Source: a bacterium (GTDB taxonomy: Bacteria > JAMCPX01). From it: DNA of 7,566 nt. The DNA lies in NCBI GenBank assembly GCA_021815065.1, contig JAKAHI010000059.1:1-7566 (forward strand), given 5' to 3'. Below the pieces are notes generated by a model. The model was not told the DNA's origin and ran no database searches. It saw only the letters and a program-made list of their open reading frames with translations. The number at the start of each line of letters is the position of its first letter. Position 1 is the first letter of the stretch. The position numbers and the translations under genes were made by a program. Of the stretch, positions 5,510 through 7,566 are shown piece after piece.

Positions 5510-6937
5510 ATGGATGAATTGAGGGTCAGGTTTGCTCCAAGCCCCACGGGTTTTCTTCATATTGGCGGTGCGCGGACAGCCTTATTTAACTACCTGTTTG
5601 CGCGGCATAATAAAGGGAAATTAATTCTGAGGATAGAGGATACGGACAAAGAACGCTCAACCAAGGAATCCGTCGATGCAATCATAAACGGTCTGACATG
5701 GCTCGGCCTGCATTGGGACGAGGGGCCGTTCTACCAGTCACAGAGGACAGAACTCTACAAACAGCACGTCCAGCAGCTCCTCGATGAGGGGAAGGCATAC
5801 CGGTGTTACTGTACGCCCGAGGAGCTTGAATTAAAAAGGACGAAAGCCCTTGCCGAAAAAAGAAAACCCATCTACGACAGGACATGCAGGGAACGGACCG
5901 ATCATCCCGCCGGCAAGCCTTATGTCATTCGGTTTAAATCTCCCATGTACGGCACGACAATGGTCAAGGACATGGTCAAAGGGAACATCCTGTTCAATAA
6001 CGAGGAGCTCGAAGATTTCGTTATCCTGCGCAGCGACAGCAGCCCTACCTACAACTTCGTTGTTGTGGTTGATGATGTGGATATGCACGTCACCCACATT
6101 ATCCGTGGAGACGATCATCTGAATAATACCCCGAAGCAGATCTTTCTCTACAACGCCTTCAACTACCCTATTCCACAGTTTGCCCATATCCCCTTGATTC
6201 ACGGCACGGACAAGGCAAGGCTTTCCAAAAGACACGGGGCAACGTCCGTAGAGGCTTACCGGGACGAAGGCTATCTGCCGGAGGCACTGGACAATTATCT
6301 GGTGCGGCTCGGCTGGTCCTTCGGTGATAAAGAAGTGTTTACCATGCAGGAGATGATCGACAACTTCTCTTTTGACAATATCTCCAAATCAGCGGCAATA
6401 TTCAATCCCGAAAAGCTCCTGTGGCTGAATGCAACCTACATTCGCGAGAAATCCGCTGAACAGCTTCTGCCACTGCTCGAACCGTTTATCACGGCAAAGG
6501 AATGGAGCTATAGTAATCAAGATTCTAACTTGCTCAGACTGATTGATGAAACGAAGCTAAGGTCACGCACGCTTGTGGAACTGTGCGATATGATGGGCTA
6601 TTACTTTATCAATGGGAGTATTGTCAACAGGTATGATCCGAACGCTGCTAACAAGTTTCTTATATCGGAGAATATCCCTATTTTACAGAATGCAGCTTTA
6701 TTAACAGGCACTATGTCTCCATTCAATCAGCAAAATATCGAGACAGGTATAAAAAGCTATGTAGAACAGACAGGACTAAAGCTTGGAAACTTTGCGCAAC
6801 CTATAAGGATGGCGATAACAGGCGGAACAGTGAGCCCGGGACTGTTCGAGATCATGGAGATCCTCGGGAAAGACAGAGTTCTCCAAAGGATCGAAAATGC
6901 AATCGATTATATCGAAAAGAATAAAAAAAACGGTTAA
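5510..6937 (+). CDS. gltX: glutamate--tRNA ligase (GluRS)
   Basis: This cytoplasmic class I aminoacyl-tRNA synthetase charges tRNA-Glu with glutamate using ATP. In many bacteria the non-discriminating form also charges tRNA-Gln for later amidation. Its 475 residues match the usual bacterial length. The Rossmann fold opens with RFAPSPTGFLHIGGAR (residues 7-22), holding the HIGH-type signature HIGG at 17-20. The KMSKS-type loop is RLSKR at 237-241, within DKARLSKRHGA. LEDFVILRSD (167-176), PTYNF (179-183) and HIIRGDDHL (196-204) are further family blocks. GWSFGDKE and FNPEKLLWLN lead into the helical anticodon-binding half (about 305-475). The zinc-knuckle region keeps Cys99, Cys101 and Cys126, but the His that follows the third Cys by two residues in E. 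coli is Glu128 here. The gene has its own promoter and ribosome binding site. Discriminating versus non-discriminating type cannot be told by eye. Confidence 0.98.
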   Translation: MDELRVRFAPSPTGFLHIGGARTALFNYLFARHNKGKLILRIEDTDKERSTKESVDAIINGLTWLGLHWDEGPFYQSQRTELYKQHVQQLLDEGKAYRCYCTPEELELKRTKALAEKRKPIYDRTCRERTDHPAGKPYVIRFKSPMYGTTMVKDMVKGNILFNNEELEDFVILRSDSSPTYNFVVVVDDVDMHVTHIIRGDDHLNNTPKQIFLYNAFNYPIPQFAHIPLIHGTDKARLSKRHGATSVEAYRDEGYLPEALDNYLVRLGWSFGDKEVFTMQEMIDNFSFDNISKSAAIFNPEKLLWLNATYIREKSAEQLLPLLEPFITAKEWSYSNQDSNLLRLIDETKLRSRTLVELCDMMGYYFINGSIVNRYDPNAANKFLISENIPILQNAALLTGTMSPFNQQNIETGIKSYVEQTGLKLGNFAQPIRMAITGGTVSPGLFEIMEILGKDRVLQRIENAIDYIEKNKKNG

Positions 6938-6990
6938 GACGAAAAATGCATGAGAAAAGTTCTACTGGTTGTCCACCGAAAGTAAAGTGT

Positions 6991-7017
6991 TTGAGGCAGC
7001 GCGGACCATTTTATTAT
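6991..7017 (+). promoter_or_regulatory. weak promoter candidate for the cation transporter gene
   Basis: TTGAGG at 6991-6996 and TATTAT at 7012-7017 are separated by only 15 bases, shorter than ideal. I saw no clear terminator after gltX in the 123-base gap, so read-through from gltX is also possible. No metal-sensor operator with a clear dyad was found here. Confidence 0.25.
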
Positions 7018-7060
7018 TTTTAAGTAACCATGCTTACATTACAATAAAGGGCTTAAATTT

Positions 7061-7566
7061 ATGAGTGAACATGAACATCAACATAACCTGCCGTCCGCAG
7101 GCTCTCAAGGACTTTGGATCGCCCTCGTCATAACCGTCGTCATTATGATGGCCGAGGTCGCCGGCGGCTTCCTCAGTAACAGCCTTGCGCTGCTTGGAGA
7201 CGCGGGACACATGTTCACCGATGTGTTTTCCCTTGGTCTGAGCCTTTTTGCGTTCACAATGTCTAAAAGACCGCCCAACAGCACAAGGACTTACGGTTAT
7301 CACCGTATGGAGGTCATGGCTGCACTGACGAACGGGGCGCTCCTCATCATTATATCCATAGCCATATTTTACGAGGCGTACAGGAGGTTCGCATCACCGC
7401 CGGAGATCAAGGGACCGCTCATGCTTATCATTGCGTCTATAGGACTTATCGGTAATCTGGCAGGTATCTACGTGCTGAAAGGCACGCACACTCAGAACCT
7501 CAACATCCGCAGTGCGTTCCTGCACATCGTAGGCGACACTCTGTCTTCGGTGGGAGTTATCATAGG
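7061..7566 (+). CDS. cation diffusion facilitator (CDF) family metal efflux transporter, N-terminal part
   Basis: I translated this by hand: 168 codons run open to the window edge, so the gene is cut on its 3' side. CDF transporters export Zn2+ or related divalent metals across the inner membrane in exchange for protons. The N-terminus carries His4, His6 and His8. Membrane segments lie near 17-37, 40-65, 84-104, 118-139 and from about 153. The transport site is readable: in segment two LLGDAGHMFTD gives Asp47, His50 and Asp54, and in segment five HIVGD gives His155 and Asp159. His-x-x-x-Asp in both helices is the pattern of Zn-preferring CzcD/ZitB-type members. RTYGYHRMEVMAAL (76-89) is the conserved block between segments two and three. 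A weak ribosome binding site (AAGGG, 7047-7051) lies nine bases before the ATG. The cytoplasmic C-terminal domain is not in view, so the exact metal is uncertain. Confidence 0.93.
   Translation, partial: MSEHEHQHNLPSAGSQGLWIALVITVVIMMAEVAGGFLSNSLALLGDAGHMFTDVFSLGLSLFAFTMSKRPPNSTRTYGYHRMEVMAALTNGALLIIISIAIFYEAYRRFASPPEIKGPLMLIIASIGLIGNLAGIYVLKGTHTQNLNIRSAFLHIVGDTLSSVGVII

Noticed and set aside
5831..6235. Minus-strand open frame of 134 codons inside gltX
   Set aside because: gltX is unmistakable on the plus strand, and the antisense product has no recognisable domain.
7034..7303. Minus-strand open frame of 89 codons
   Set aside because: It overlaps the start of the clear CDF transporter gene on the plus strand and shows no motif.

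Overview
The window is an ordinary-looking stretch of a chromosome from a Gram-negative bacterium. Two lipoprotein signal peptides, a signal-peptide-bearing TPM-domain protein, good Shine-Dalgarno sequences and sigma70-like promoters support this. The moderate GC content, the style of the glutamyl-tRNA synthetase (RLSKR followed by HGATSV) and the REP-like palindrome built on CGAAGCAATC would suit a deltaproteobacterial (Desulfobacterota-like) lineage. That placement is recalled resemblance, not a search result.

Layout. Positions 1-594 (minus) hold the N-terminal part of a TPM-domain (YgcG-like) exported protein that runs off the left edge. Across an AT-rich divergent gap, 737-1537 (plus) encodes a polytopic membrane protein of unknown function. 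It converges on 1634-3256 (minus), a lipoprotein with a TIG/Ig-like domain followed by an SGNH/GDSL-type hydrolase domain. The 96-bp convergent gap is mostly an imperfect REP-like palindrome. From a 217-bp divergent promoter region the SGNH lipoprotein is read leftwards, and a second lipoprotein (3474-5243, plus) is read rightwards. The second protein has several Ig-like modules and a C-terminal cohesin-like domain. After a 266-bp gap with an AT-rich dyad and a good promoter comes gltX (5510-6937, plus), then the first 168 codons of a CDF-family cation efflux transporter (7061 onward, plus) that runs off the right edge.

How they may work together. The left two thirds is largely cell-envelope functions. 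The clearest candidate functional pair is the divergently transcribed SGNH lipoprotein and cohesin-like lipoprotein. Both are lipid-anchored, multi-domain and rich in paired cysteines, and they share one regulatory region. The gltX and CDF genes look like unrelated housekeeping and homeostasis genes. I see no CRISPR array, tRNA, rRNA, insertion sequence, toxin-antitoxin pair or phage gene. No stretch longer than 300 bases lacks a gene. I did not find a clear new system; the lipoprotein pair is the best lead.
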